The translations under genes and the position numbers were made by a program. From positions 310,001 through 374,000 of the forward strand of contig MARA01000035.1 in NCBI GenBank assembly GCA_001792895.1: a DNA stretch of 64,000 bases, read 5' to 3'. The stretch comes from Lentinus brumalis (taxonomy: Eukaryota; Basidiomycota; Agaricomycetes; Polyporales; Polyporaceae). This document shows, in pieces, positions 41,177 to 53,695 of this stretch (position 1 is its first letter; every line of letters starts with the position of its first letter). The notes beneath the pieces are model-generated. The model made no database searches. It was not told the DNA's origin and was given only the letters and a program-made list of their open reading frames with translations.

Positions 41177-44100
41177 ATGGGGTTCAGCTTCCAATGGCAC
41201 CAAGAAGTCGGCACGCCCAGCTCACGCCTCCACTCGCGTTTTGGGGGCATTCGGGCACTCTTGCTCATTGTCCTGCTGCTGGCGACCCTTCATGCATTCC
41301 GTATTGTCCTTGGTTATGGGAGCGAGCACGAATACATAGGCGTCAACGTCCCGCTGCATGCGGAGGACATACTGGCTAAGTGCCGCCTCCTTGAGGTGCC
41401 ACCCGGACCTCCGCCCAATTTCTATGCTCGACGGCGATCCGATCGGTTTGTGACGGGGACGAGACCAACTCTTGTCAAAGTAAGAGCACAACGGTCACTG
41501 TTGATGTTTTGAGTGATGCTGACGGTCGTCGACAGAACGCAACCATATGGACAGGAGAACGAAACGGGCTTGAAGTCGTTCACGGAGACATCCTCCTCGA
41601 TGGCGGCCTCATCAGGAAACTCGGATCCTTCGACCTTGACCCCAAGGGTGACGACTTCTTCCACATCGATGCTCAAGGGAAATGGGTGACACCAGGGTAC
41701 GCATCTAGTATTTGTTGGCTTGAAACGTCGCTCACTCCCGCGTATGCACAGCATTGTCGATCTCCACAGTCATCTGTGCGTACATCGCGAACATGTGCCG
41801 ATATCATGCTCTTATATTTACTAGTGGAGTCTACTCGATGCCCGCGACCGACGGCACGTTCGACGGCAACTCGTGGAAGGGGCCAATCCTCCCGGTACGT
41901 ACGCTGCCAAGGAGAAAGCGACGTTATAATGCTTAACCTTCTTCGATGAACTTCCTTGCAGTGGTTGCGGGCGTTAGACGCTCTCAATACGCATGATGAC
42001 GCGTTTCGACTAAGCGCGTCCGGAGGAGTGACGGTATGTAACGGCCGCATATTCCTCCCACTTGACCTCAAGGCTTACTAGTATTTGCACATGATAGACA
42101 TCTTTGGTGCTACCTGGTTCCGCAAACGCTATTGGCGGCCAGGGCGTAGTCATCAAACTCCGTCATACAGAAAGCCGCTCACCTACCAGCATGCTTCTGG
42201 AAAGCCCGTACGAAGCGAACACGACCGAGTACGATCCAAGGACCCACTTCCGCTATCGTCAGATGAAGTGAGCCCGCTTCTTTTGTCAGTGTGATATGCC
42301 ATGATACTGATGGTCTGCCTTTTTCATAGACAAGCTTGCGGCGAAAATCCAGGTATGCACGTACCCGCCACGGCTGCGCTGCTAAACGTAAACCTTTGCT
42401 ACAGACAGGTTCTACCCGAATACGCGGATGGATACCGCATGGGCATTTCGGCAAGCGTTAGTCGCCACATTATCAGTCATAGCCCCTACTCCACCTATAC
42501 TGACACTAGTCCCGTAGCTATGAGAAAGCTCGTCAGATCAAAGTGGCTCAGGATGACTTCTGCGCCAAAGCGAAAAGAGGAGACTGGGTGGGACTCGGAC
42601 AATATCCAGAAGACCTTCAGTGGGAAGCTCTAGTCGACGTTCTGAGAGGTCGTGTCAAGGTCAGCAATAATTCGAAGCCATATTGTCGTATATTTCCACT
42701 GACTTTGCTCTACTTAGGTACACACGCATTGCTACGAGACCGTTGACCTGGACGACCTCGTCCGAGTGCGTGTTAGACAAGCCCTGTCAGTAGTTCCAGT
42801 CTGATATCGCCTCGGACAGATCTCGAACGAGTTCAGATTCCCCATCGCTGCGTTCCACCACGCGCATGAGACGTATCTGGTTCCGGACACCCTCAAATCT
42901 GCATATGGCCGACCCCCTGCGGCGGCCCTCTTTGCAACGCACGCTCGGTACAAGCGTGAGTCTTACCGCGGGTCCGAGTTCGCTCCACGCATCCTGGCAG
43001 AAAACGGTATACAGGTTGTGATGAAAGTATGCTCCCTGTCAGTGCTCTGCGGCTCTCGACTTAACCCTCATCCGCTTGCAGTCAGATCACCCGGTCTTGG
43101 ATTCCCGCTTTCTCATATATGAGGCACAACAAGCATTCTACTACGGGCTTCCTCACAACGTCGCGCTCGCCTCTGTGACGTCCACACCTGCTGAGGTCCT
43201 TGGTCAGGATCACCGGATTGGTTATGTCAAAGAAGGTATGTGGTCTGTGACGTGAAATACATTGAACTGACCTCCCGCTAGGATACGACGCCGGTAAGCG
43301 CATGCTATCTCTTCATCCTAATCCGCTAACATTGATACTGAATGTTGATTTCGCAGACATAGTGCTGTGGGACAGCCATCCGCTGGCACTCGGTGCGACC
43401 CCGCAGCAAGTCTGGATAGATGGCGTCCCTCAGCTCTCTCCGGCGTACACTTTGGACAAGCCGGACTCCTTCCAGCACGTCCCGAAGGTTCCCAACTTCG
43501 ATCAGGAAGCCAAAGAGACACTAGACTATGACGGTCTCCCACCGCTCGAGCCGAGGTCGTCTTACAACGGAACCGTTGTATTCGCTAATGTCAGCAGCGT
43601 CTTCCTCCGCACAACGAGCGGCAGGCGCACAGGGGTCAGCGAGGTGGCTAGCCAAGACAACGAGCCAATATGGGTAGTCGTGCATCGCGGTAAGCTCGTA
43701 TGTTCCGACGGGCTTGTCAGCGACTGCGTGCGTTCTGCACTCCACCGACAAGATGAGCCAGCAACGCTGATTGACCTCGAGGGCGGCTCTATCGCCCCTG
43801 GGCTGACAACGTTCGGTTCAGCCTTGGGTCTCGGGGAGATCATGAGTGAGGCGTCCACGCAGGATGGCGTCGCGCCGGACGGGTTGTTGTCAGATGCTCC
43901 AGGGCTCGCTGGCGGAAGTGGCGCGTTGGTCCGAGCGGTCGACGGGCTGGTCTTTAACACGCGGCATGCGCTGTGCGTGAACCCTTCTACTTATGCGTTA
44001 ACTCGGCACTAACGCGAATTATGACAGGGTGACGTATCGGTCAGGCGTATCGTCTGGGATTGTTGCCCCCAGGAGCGAAGGGTTCCTTGCCGGCCTCAGC

Positions 44101-45020
44101 ACCGCTTTCTCCACTGGGTCCAAGCACAAGCTCGAGCACGGCGCTGTGATACAACCTGCCGGTGCAGTACATGTGTCCGTCCATCCCTCCGGAACGCCGA
44201 GCGTCAGCACTCAGATCGCTGCGTTGCGTCGTCTGCTCCTGGGGCCAACCTCAGGGGAACTCGGAGTTTGGTTCGACAAGATTAGAATGGTCAGTTCTAT
44301 CCCGCCCCAGACATCACCCTTACTGAGATTGGCAGTGATGCACCGGGCAGGGAAGGAGCCCACTTGTGATTGATGTCCACAGCGCGGACGTTATGGCTAC
44401 GCTTATTTCACTCAAGTCCGAAATCGAGGACAAGCTTGCCCTCGACAGGCCGCTCAGGTTCACATTCACCGGTGGAGGCGAAGCGCATCTCCTCGCGAAG
44501 GAGCTGGGGCAAGCAGGTGTCGGTGTCGTTCTGACCCAACCGAGACCTTTCCCGAGGTCCTGGGAGACACGTCGTATGTAAGTGCTGGTCTCTCTTTGGG
44601 TATAATCCCAGATTGATTGGAACACTTCAGGCTTCCTGGCCCGCCGTTGTCGGAGAAGAGTCAGATCGTCACGCTGATGGAACATAACGTTACCGTGGCG
44701 TTGGGCGTGGATGCTCCAGACAAGGCGCGCAATGTGCGTTTTGACGTTGCTTGGGTACGTTCTCTAGGCTTGTGCTGCAGGCTGTGCCAAGACATGATAG
44801 ACTGATCCAGTAATACCTATAGGCTGCACTCGAGTCTGGAGGCAACATCTCGAGAGCGGATGCAATTGCCCTTGCTTCCACGAATGTCGAGAGCCTCCTG
44901 GGGATTGATAGGGCCAACGGCGAGGTAGAGCTTGTTGCGACGCGTGGGGGCGACCTATTGGGATATGGGAAGGTTGTAGGGATGATCTCACCTCTGCGGG
45001 GTACAGTGGATGTCCTGTGA
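41177..45020 (+). CDS. Membrane-anchored amidohydrolase, CE9-type (copy 2)
   Basis: ATG at 41177 opens MGFSFQWHQEVG and a hydrophobic anchor (IRALLLIVLLLATLHAF). The chain of exons then gives CRLLEVPPGPPPNF, NATIWTGERNGLEV, IVDLHSHL (metal-binding HxH), GPILPWLRALDALNTHDDAF, VLPGSANAIGGQG, QAYEKARQIKVAQDDF, VHTHCYETVDLDDLV, AAFHHAHETYLVP, KSDHPVLDSRFL and DADIVLWDSHPLALG. The end is a conserved domain with VHVSVHPSGTPSVSTQ, VTVALGVD and KVVGMISPLRGTVDVL. I traced every splice in frame, including a 12-nt microexon (GATACGACGCCG near 43282). This copy appears intact. It probably hydrolyses an amide or ester on a sugar-like or cyclic substrate in a membrane-bound compartment; that is inference from the superfamily. 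Confidence 0.88.
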
Positions 45021-45279
45021 AATCTGACACGAAACACCTTACGAGCTTGAGCTCGTGCAGCTCGCAAGAAAGTCGAAGTTACCCATATTGACTTTTCGAT
45101 ACGTTTGCGCGTTGAAAGCCGCGTAGATCACGTGAGCGTGTTATTTACGTAATGGAACTTGAAGCGTCAACAACGCAGCGACTGCACATCTCGCGCAGTC
45201 TCACTTTGGTCTCACTCGTCACATCTCGAGCCTCATTTGCAAGCTTTCCATCAGCCTGGACTTCTTCATAACCGACTAA

Positions 45280-45423
45280 AACGCTATCTTTGAGCCTCAT
45301 GCTCAGCTCTATCTTGCTGACGGAGATGTCGTGCTTGCAGTCCGAGTCAAGCAGGCCCTACCACATGAAGACCGTGCCTTTGGCCCGTTCCAGCGTCACT
45401 ATTGCCGCCACCTGCTCCTTAGC
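45280..45423 (+). pseudogene. BTB/POZ N-terminal fragment
   Basis: The frame reads HAQLYLADGDVVLAVRVKQ, close to HPRLYFVDGDVVLAVKQ of the BTB gene at 48100. It is preceded by an in-frame stop and lacks the following FRVHK core. It is probably a broken relative of that gene. Confidence 0.45.
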
Positions 45424-46661
45424 GGTCACCAGCACGCCGGATCACAGGTGTGTGTCGCATACTGTAGGAGTGGTCGGGAGACTCCCGCCGCTCGCGCAGA
45501 TTCCACTGTATCTGCCCAGACTCCGTTGCGCAGATGCAAATGCGTCTGATGAATACATGAACATATTCACCCCGGTCTTGATGTTGGGCTCCTCGTTCTG
45601 TCGCTGCCCACTTCTTCCCGTGAGCAGATGTCGCATCAACTTCGTCCTCCGGGCCTTCTGCTCACTGACATCTCTTTAGTTGCCGTTGTCCTGAGCAGCC
45701 GCGCATGAAGCAGCCTCTGCGGAGAGCTCCCGAAGAGCCTTCCATTGATGAGTCTCACGATTGACATTTGAACGGTGCGCCGAATCGAGCTTGATGGTCT
45801 TCCAGGTGGTTGTTGACTAATTGCACGAAAGGTACAGCTGCGTTTCAGCACCAATCGCCGACGGACGGTGTGCACGTTCCACGCCTGTCGTGCATGTCTT
45901 CGCCCCCGCCTCACGGGTCTGCCAGTTCTCCGGCCATCGATTGCCCGCTGACTCCTGTCCTGAGCCTGGGCTGGGCAAGTACGTGCTGGATATCGACTAT
46001 CCTCGCTATATCTGCAGGCGCATCCACCGCCGTGCACTGGCTGCTAACCACACTTACGTTGCCGGCTGTTTCGAGGGCCCGTTCAGGAAACCTCGGCACC
46101 GTTTGTCTACTGCTCGAGCTCGATCTCCGCTCGAAACGCTTCGAGGGAGTCAGGAGGATGGCGGGCCCCATGCCCAGTGCCCAAACGTACTTCAGTATAA
46201 GTCCTCTTCACGAGGGGTCGGTCTCCAACGGTCACTCAGTACTCATCTTCCAACCCCCACCGATCGCAGTCCTCTCCTCATCTCCCGCTTGCGCAGGCGA
46301 TGTCACAGGTAGCCTCGTCGGCGTCGCACAATGCCATGCTCGCAGCTGAACTATACTACCCATAGCCTCCGAATACCCACGCCTTCGCGCTCCCGCCGAA
46401 CACACCGGCAGATTTCTTAGAGGTCTGTCAGCCGCATTCCCGCCCAAGGCCGAATGATGCTCACACATCGCGCAGGCGTACCTCCGCCTTCTGTTGGGTG
46501 ACAAACTCCTGGTGCAGATGATGTATCAGCAGATCACACAAGAGCTTGTAGGTCGGGTCATTCCTTCTCGGGACGCTTCGCTGACCCATACATAGCTGTG
46601 TCGCGCCGCCGCCCTCCCGCCGCGCCTTCCCACCCCTGGCTGGGCTCATCACAGTCTTCCC
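45424..46661. other. No convincing gene (about 1.2 kb)
   Basis: Several 80-180-codon frames overlap on both strands. The longest (45810-46349 plus) has a hydrophobic stretch near its middle but no family features and no supporting splice pattern. The region may contain further debris of the BTB fragment. Confidence 0.4.
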
Positions 46662-47624
46662 ATGGCACCCCAATTCCTTCAGGGACTCCCATCCGACACT
46701 TTTCTCACCTTTCCACCCGCTGGGCAACTCTTTACGAGCCAGCCACGCAATGTCGCGGAACCCGTCGACGCTATCGTTGCCGGGATGGCCAACGTCGCGA
46801 TAGCACCTGAGATGCCCGCTTTGGAGCCGCTCGACCGGTCAGAACTGCCCCCACAGGCAGCGGCCGGACTCTCCGCGGGACCGAGTCGGGATTGGCAGGA
46901 CTTCGGGCTCTCCGGAACCTTTTTGGACGAAATCGATGCGTCAATGGTAAGTTTTTTGTTGATATGATGCGTATACGAGTTACTTACTCACCTATGCGTT
47001 GTAGCAGCTCGGATATGTAGACCATGCCTCGTGGAATGCTTCGTCCTCTTTCCGGCCAAGCATACAACGGCTTGAGCAGGGAACATACCGCGCCTGCCAG
47101 TCGATCAGAGGCACCTCGGCCGGTCCGATGCTCTTCGGTGGCGGGGCAGGCGTCCTGCTGAGTGCCATTGACACACTCGCCAACGGCGACACGCCGGCCT
47201 TCGACCGCGCTGCATCCATCGGGGAGAAATCTTCCATGCGCTTCGAAGTGAGTCCGCTTTTGACGCTCGTATGCCATGCCTATCCTATTCCGCTTCTGAC
47301 GCCGACCCGCAGCTCTCCGGGTTCACGGACCACTCTACGCAAGTGCGCGTCCGGCATGGTGGGAAGTCTGGGGAGCCGGTCACCTTGCGGCGTGTCGCTG
47401 AGCTTGTCCGCGAACAGCTTCAAAACCTCATGGTGAGCAGTGAGGCGTTTCGAAATTCCGTACTGGCATACTCACTACTTTCGCAGAATCATGCTGAGAG
47501 TGTCGGAAAACCGCTCCGGTACCGAGGATGCCTCGTGCTGTTTGAGAAGATTGTTCTGCTGCGGGTTGACCACATTTCCAAAGGCAGCATCCAACCTATA
47601 TTGGGTATCTTGGACGATGGATGA
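46662..47624 (+). CDS. Unrecognised fungal protein, family member A
   Basis: Four exons, all in phase 0: 46662-46946, 47005-47247, 47313-47432 and 47487-47624, giving 261 residues. Introns are 54-65 bp with GTAAGT, GTGAGT or GTGAGC donors. The N-terminus is Pro/Ala-rich and disordered (LPSDTFLTFPPAGQLF). The conserved part has AFDRAASIGEKSSMRFE, a basic segment (TQVRVRHGGKSGEPVTLRR), a helix (VAELVREQLQNLM) and the ending VDHISKGSIQPILG. The same order of motifs and the same intron positions occur in the gene at 53696-55142, which supports the model. I do not recognise the family; no membrane segment or catalytic motif is seen. Confidence 0.7.
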
Positions 47625-48099
47625 GTTGAGGACGAGGTCACATAGATCGTCATGATGCCTGAAATCTAGAATTATTTCCCATGGACAATGCCCGACGTGT
47701 ATGTAATGAGACTTCTGTACTCGTTTGAGGTGAAGAACGAATCGGAATCTTGTAGATGCTTGTAGGACCTTGTGTATCGCCTCACCTACAACACGAGGTC
47801 GGTTAAAACTTAGCACTGTATGAGGGACGATCATCCCGGCTGCCCTGATCTGTTCATCATAAAGATGGTAGTTACGAGCGGGTTATATTCTCGACAAAAT
47901 GCATGTCAACCTTCCGGGGAGGGTATACTGAGGAGAACAGTGCTGTATTTCCACGTGAGCGCGGTGACGCCGAGCTAGCCAACTCAGTTAGCGCCATGAG
48001 GCACTATAAGTACACCCGACCACCAGGGATTACTCAATCTCCACTGCCTTGCAGTACACAACCATCCGTCTACTCGAATACGGTTCTATTTGTCTCCCC
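47625..48099. other. Intergenic, no gene seen
   Basis: This is the 3' flank of the family A gene and the 5' flank of the BTB gene. It is AT-richer than its surroundings. A minus-strand frame across it looks accidental. Confidence 0.4.
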
Positions 48100-49222
48100 A
48101 TGGAAAACGCTACCATTGAGCGTCATCCCCGACTCTACTTCGTCGACGGGGATGTCGTTCTCGCAGTCAAACAACCTCGGTCGGATCAGGAGTGGCAACC
48201 CCAGTATCAAGGATTTCGCGTTCATAAAGCCGTTCTCCGTCTGCACTCCCCCATTTTTGCGCACATGCTGTCGGACGCGACCCCCGGTCAGAGCTACGAC
48301 GAAGCTCCGTTGGTCGAGATGGCTGGTGACGATGCATCGGCGGTTGCGTCGCTATTGATGTGGTTATACTTCCCGTTGTACGTTCTCTTGCGCTCTAATC
48401 ATGCTCGCTGTTGCTCACCTCCACATGTCCTCATTCAGGGAGATGGACATCGAGCGATGGAACCCGGATACCCCTATCACCGTCGCACCCATCGTCCGTC
48501 TCGCAACGAAGTACCTCATGGATACTCTTCGCAGTCATCTCATCAAGAAGGTGGTCGCAGATTGGCCACGAACATTAGAAGAATGGAATCGCCAGGAAGC
48601 GGAAATCCGCGCTATGAGGGCCGATCGCGCATCGAGCATGACGCGTGACAACTTCTCCCGTGTCGTACCCGAACCGGCGGCCGCCATCACATTTGCCTTG
48701 GAATTTGGCTGCACCGAGATCCTGCCCGCGGCGTTCTACACGCTGTCGTGCATCGATATCAATCACGACTGGGATCGAGCCCAACCCCGCGGAGGCAGTT
48801 ACTTTCGCCTTGCTCGTTGGTCGATGTTGGAAAGCCGAGAACTCCTCCGCTTCCTACGAGGATGCGATGCCCTGGAGAAGTTCTGCAACGAGAAGCGGAC
48901 GCGGCCAGATATCGCGATCGAACGCATACTCGATGCACGTTGTCGAATGGACCCAGAAGTTCTCAACGATGGTACAGAGCCACTGCCCACACCTTGCGAA
49001 GCCTACCTACTCAGCATGTTCTCCGTCTTATGGAGGGCTGGGCTTCGGGATCCACTCCAATCGTTGCAGGATTCCCTCAATTCGGAGTGTTTTCCCCGCT
49101 CTTTGAAGGCGCGCTCTTTGTGTTCGAATTGTTATTCAAATCTTCATGAATGGGTTCCGAAGGAAAGGAAGCGAGTGTGGGAGAATTTGGCCACGTACTT
49201 TGAGCTCAGTGACCTGAAATGA
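48100..49222 (+). CDS. BTB/POZ domain protein
   Basis: Exon 1 is 48100-48377, the intron is 48378-48438 (GTACGT...CAG) and exon 2 is 48439-49222, giving 353 residues. Residues about 10-110 form a fungal BTB domain: RHPRLYFVDGDVVLAV, FRVHKAVLRLHSPIFAHML and ASLLMWLYFPLEMDIERW. The C-terminal two thirds are helical with ALEFGCTEILPAAFYTLSCID and a Cys pair near the end (CSNCYSNLHEW). Such proteins are numerous in agaricomycetes. The BTB fold mediates dimerisation and sometimes cullin-3 binding, but the target here is unknown. The next downstream feature is a tRNA-Glu, 95 bp away. Confidence 0.85.
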
Positions 49223-49317
49223 CTCGGATTTGCCTGGATTTACTCGGTAAAAGCTTTGATGTTGCGTCTTAGTGCATCTCCAATCCATATAATACCAATT
49301 GTGTTCTCCACATTATC

Positions 49318-49389
49318 TCCGATATGGTGTAGTGGCTAACATTATCGCCTCTCACGCGATAGCCCGGGGTTCGATTCCCCGTGTCGGAA
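49318..49389 (+). tRNA. tRNA-Glu (anticodon CUC)
   Basis: A 72-nt gene identical base for base to 3781-3852: acceptor stem TCCGATA/TGTCGGA, anticodon loop CTCTCAC, T loop TTCGATT and internal A and B boxes. A TTTTT run at about 49393 follows as the Pol III stop. Confidence 0.97.
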
Positions 49390-49628
49390 ATCCTTTTTGG
49401 CTGCCCGATAAAACCCTGGCGGTCTGCCACGTCGGCTATTCTCCGTAATCGACCATCCCGTAAGTGTAACGACCATTCGCCTCGACCTGCTTGAATTTCC
49501 AGGCCCTATTCACTACTGGTACTTCGCACGAGGGTCGGTCGGTTGGCCCAAACTAACTGGCGAACTTTGCCTCAGTCAAGTAGTCGTCGAGATCACTGAT
49601 CTGAAGGCAGCCCGTAGCTGTGTACAGC

Positions 49629-52600
49629 ATGCACAACGACATCCATACAAAGCTCCCGTTGTACACCGGTGACACTGGGTACCAGGCTCGTCCTAGATTG
49701 TCCCGTGGGCTGCGGATCGTCTTGGCGTCCGCGCTATCTCTCGCCGCATTTCAGTATCTACGCCTCTATTCCGATCTTCTCAGCGCTCCCGAGAACGTAC
49801 AGGTTCCTCTGCGCGCACCGGAGTGGCTTGACAAGTGCCATCTGCTCAATGCGAAACCGGGTCCTCCTCCAGACTTCAACACGCGCACGCAGTCCGACCG
49901 CTTTGCCCCGGGGACCAAGCCGACCTTGATCACGGTGAGTACTTACGTTGACCTGGCATTCAAGACACTGCTGATCTCGTCTTGCTGCTTGCAGAACGCA
50001 ACAATATGGACTGGAGGCGTCAACGGTCTTGAGGTCCTCCACGGAGACATTTTACTCGACGGCGGGATCATCAAGCGCGTTGGCGTGATTGAGAGCGATG
50101 TATTCGAGCACTACTCACATCTCACGCGGATTGACGCTAAGGGCAAGTGGGCCTCGCCTGGGTGAGCATATCAACGTCAATCTCCCGCTAGAGCCTTGAA
50201 TTTGACAAGTTACACAGGATCGTGGACTTGCACAGTCACTTGTGAGTGCGTCACCGGAGCGCGCGCAGCATGCAGTATTGACGCGTGCTCTTCAGAGGTG
50301 TCGACAGTGTTCCCGAGCTTCAGGGCGGTGACGATACCAACTCCCTGAAGGGGCCTGTTCTCCCGGTACGCGACGATTTGCTTTAGTGCATGAGCTACCT
50401 AACATGACCCCGAAGTGGTTGCGTGCACTTGACGCGCTGAACACCCGGGACGATGCCTACAAGCTCAGTATCTCTGGTGGTGTTACTGTGAGTGATTGTG
50501 TGCAGACGAGAAGAACACGCTGACTGAGCCGTGCCAACGCAGACTGCAGTCGTACTGCCTGGATCTGCCAATGCAATCGGCGGACAAGCTATCGTCATCA
50601 AGCTGCGTCCCACGGCAGATCGCGCACCCACCGGCATGCTGCTGGAGAGCCCGTACGAGAGGAATGGAAGTGTGTACGACCCCCGTGCGTTCTTCCGGTA
50701 CCGGCAGATGAAGTGAGCAGTGCCACTGCTCTGTTCTGGTCCGCGCGTCAACTGACCGGAATGTTGTTATCAGGCATGCGTGCGGAGAGAACCCAGGTAC
50801 GATTTCCAGTTTACCTTACGGTGTGATTCCACTCATGACGAGAGCAGATAGCGTTTACTCAATGACGCGGATGGACACTGCATGGTCATTCCGTCAGGCC
50901 TACGAGCACGCCAGGAAGATTAAAGAAGCGCAGGATGACTTCTGTGCGAAAGTGACCCGAGGAGACTGGGGCGGGCTTGGTGACTACCCGGAAGACCTCC
51001 AGTGGGAAGCCTTGGTTGACGTTCTCAGAGGTCGCGTCAAGGTACATGCTAAGCTTCCTGTGTCCGAGTCGCCTGGGGCTGACAACTCGCAGGTTCACAC
51101 GCACTGCTACGAAACCGTCGACATCGATGACCTCGTCAGGGTGAGTGGCAGTGGGAACTTGATAGCATTGAGAGATACTCACCGCGACCAGATCACGAAT
51201 GAGTTCAAGTTTTCGATAGCGGCGTTCCACCATGCGCACGAGACGTACCTCGTACCCGAGACGTTGAAGTCCGCGTACGGTAAGTAGGAACGTTCGCCGA
51301 TCCCCTCACAGCCACTGAGCAGCCCGTTCAGGACATCCCCTGCCGTTGCTCTCTTCGCGACTCAGGCGCGGTACAAGCGAGAAGCTTTCCGCGGCTCCGA
51401 GTTTGCCCCGAGGATCTTGGCCGAGAATGATCTGCAGGTCGTCATGAAGGTAAGAACACAGCTCGTATGCTTTAACATCAGCTCATGAAAGTATCGCAGT
51501 CGGATCACCCGGTCCTGAACTCTCGCTACCTGGTCTATGAAGCACAGCAGGCACATTACTACGGCCTCCCGCACAATCTTGCGCTCGCTTCCGTGACGTC
51601 TACTCCCGCGAAGGTAATGGGTATGGACCACCGCATCGGTTATGTCAAAGAGGGTGAGTTGTAAAGCTTGTGTGTACCGCGGAGGATTCAATTACAGAAC
51701 ACGATTATACAGGATACGACGCCGGTAAGCCTTCCCCTCACACTCGCACGTTCATGTCCGCTCATTCAGTGTTGTAGATCTCGTTCTTTGGGACAGCCAC
51801 CCGCTTGCTCTTGGTGCGACCCCGCAGCAGGTTTGGATCGACGGCATCCCGCAGATCGACACTCCGCACCTGCTCTCGAAGCCGGCCGCATTCCAGAGAC
51901 GTCCCCACACGCCCAACTTCGACAAGGAGAAAGAGGAGACGTTGAAGTACGACGGACTCCCTCCGCTCGAGCCGAAGCCATCCCACTCGCGCACGGTCGT
52001 CTTCACCAATGTCAAGTCGGTGTATCTGCGGGACGAGCAGAGCATCCGCAAGGCGTTCGCTGCCGAGTCGGATGACGCACTGGGCGCTGGTGTGGTCGTT
52101 GCCCTCGACGGCAGATTACAATGCGTCGGATCTGCATCAAGCGCATGCGCGTCTTCCGTTCGAGGCTCGGACGACGTAGACTACATCGACCTCCAAGGTG
52201 GCTCCATCGCACCCGGCCTCATAAGTGCAGGGTCTTCCCTCGGACTCTCAGAGATCGATCAGGAGCCAAGTACACAAGACGGCTACGTTGCTGACGCTCT
52301 GTCTGAGAGTGCCCTCTCTCGCTGGAGGGTCCGGCGCCCTCATTCGTGCCGCAGACGGTCTCATCTTCGGAACTCGGGACGCTTTGTGAGTACATAGTGC
52401 TTGTTGTGGTTATACCGATTGACGAACACCGGCTTTGAACGCGTACGTATGTAGACTCGCATATCACTCCGGGGTAACTGCGGGCATAGTCGCACCTCAG
52501 AATGGAGGGTTCCTCGCAGGACTGAACTCCGCGTTCTCGACCGGGGCCCGTCACAAGCTCGAAGATGGTGCTATTGTCCAGGAAGCTGGTGCTGTCCATG

Positions 52601-53435
52601 TTGCGGTTCATCCCGTCGGGTCCCCAAGCGTGAGCACGCAAATCGCTGCGTTGCGGCAGTTGCTCCTTGGAAAGACCGCCGGGGACGTCAAGGTGTGGTT
52701 CGAAAGGGTGAAAGCGGTAAGTCACGCTCCAGCGGTGGATCATCCTCATTCTGACCTCGCGGACCATTGCGTAGGGAGAAGTGCCACTGGTTATTGCAGC
52801 GGCGAGCGCAGACATTATTGCCACCCTCATCACGCTCAAGGCCGAGGCTGAGGCCAAGCTCAAGACCTCCTTGAAGTTTACCATCATCGGTGGCGCGGAG
52901 GCACATATCCTCGCCAAGGAGCTGGGAGATGCGAACATCGGTGTGATCCTCTCGCCCGCACGGCCGTTTCCTAACTCGTGGGAGGAGCGCCGAATGTACG
53001 TCTGCCTGTTTGCCCGGGGAGACACGTCTTCGACTGATTGCACCTATGCCACAGTCTTCCGGGGCCGCCTCTGACCGAGAAGAGCGCCGTGTCTACGCTA
53101 CTAGACCACAACGTCACTGTCGGCCTTGGAATAGCATCGGAGGGCTGGGACGCCCGCAACGCTCGCTTCGATGTCGCTTGGGTACGTCTCGTTTACTCCA
53201 CACTGTCTCTCGATATGTCACTGACTACTGTACCGACTAGGCTGCCCTCGACGCCAACGGCGAGATCTCTAAGGCGGATGCGCTCGCGCTGGCATCAGTC
53301 AATTTGGAGAAGCTCCTTGGGATCAAGACCGACAGCGTGCAGGGAGACCTTGTCGCGACGAGCGGCGGTGATCTGCTTGAGTTCAGCAGCAAGGTCGTTG
53401 GCGTGATCTCGCCGCGGCGGGGGTCGTGGACATAA
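49629..53435 (+). CDS. Membrane-anchored amidohydrolase, CE9-type (copy 3, frameshifted)
   Basis: ATG at 49629 opens MHNDIHTKLPLY and a hydrophobic anchor (LRIVLASALSLAAFQYL). The order of motifs matches copies 1 and 2: NATIWTGGVNGLEV, IVDLHSHL split by an intron, NTRDDAYKLS, VLPGSANAIGGQA, QAYEHARKIKEAQDDFC, VHTHCYETVDIDDLV, AAFHHAHETYLVP, KSDHPVLNSRYL, a 12-nt microexon (GATACGACGCCG near 51714) and LVLWDSHPLALG. The frame slips near 52307-52313, where copies 1 and 2 read PGLAGGS and this one needs a shift to reach PSLAGGSGAL. A missing G in the run near 53417-53423 turns the conserved VVD-type end into GSWT. These could be assembly errors; otherwise it is a young pseudogene. Confidence 0.8.
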
Positions 53436-53512
53436 TGTGATTGCCTCGCACTACGCAAATGCTACATGACATGCATATCCATTTGTACCGAACTGATGAT
53501 TCTCGCTGCTCA

Positions 53513-53682
53513 GCAGTCAGAGACAAGACACCGAACGAACGAACACATGCTCCAATGGGGAGAACCTATAGACAGAAATGCGGGACAAGACGTGCAAGCA
53601 GTCAGGGACAAGAAACCAAACAAACGAACACATGCTCCGCTGGGGAGAACCTATAGACATAAACGCGGGGCAGGACGTGCAA
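53513..53682. repeat. 85-bp imperfect tandem duplication
   Basis: Unit 1 (53513-53597) and unit 2 (53598-53682) both read GCAGTCAG-GACAAGA ... CACATGCTCC ... TGGGGAGAACCTATAGACA ... GGACGTGCAAGC or its near match, with scattered substitutions. They lie between two converging genes, probably in 3' untranslated sequence. Confidence 0.85.
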
Positions 53683-53695
53683 GCTCAGCTGATCC

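Noticed and set aside
45810..46349. 179-codon plus-strand frame with a hydrophobic stretch
   Set aside because: Low-complexity Ser/Ala/Leu translation, competing frames of similar length in the same place, no recognisable neighbours or introns.
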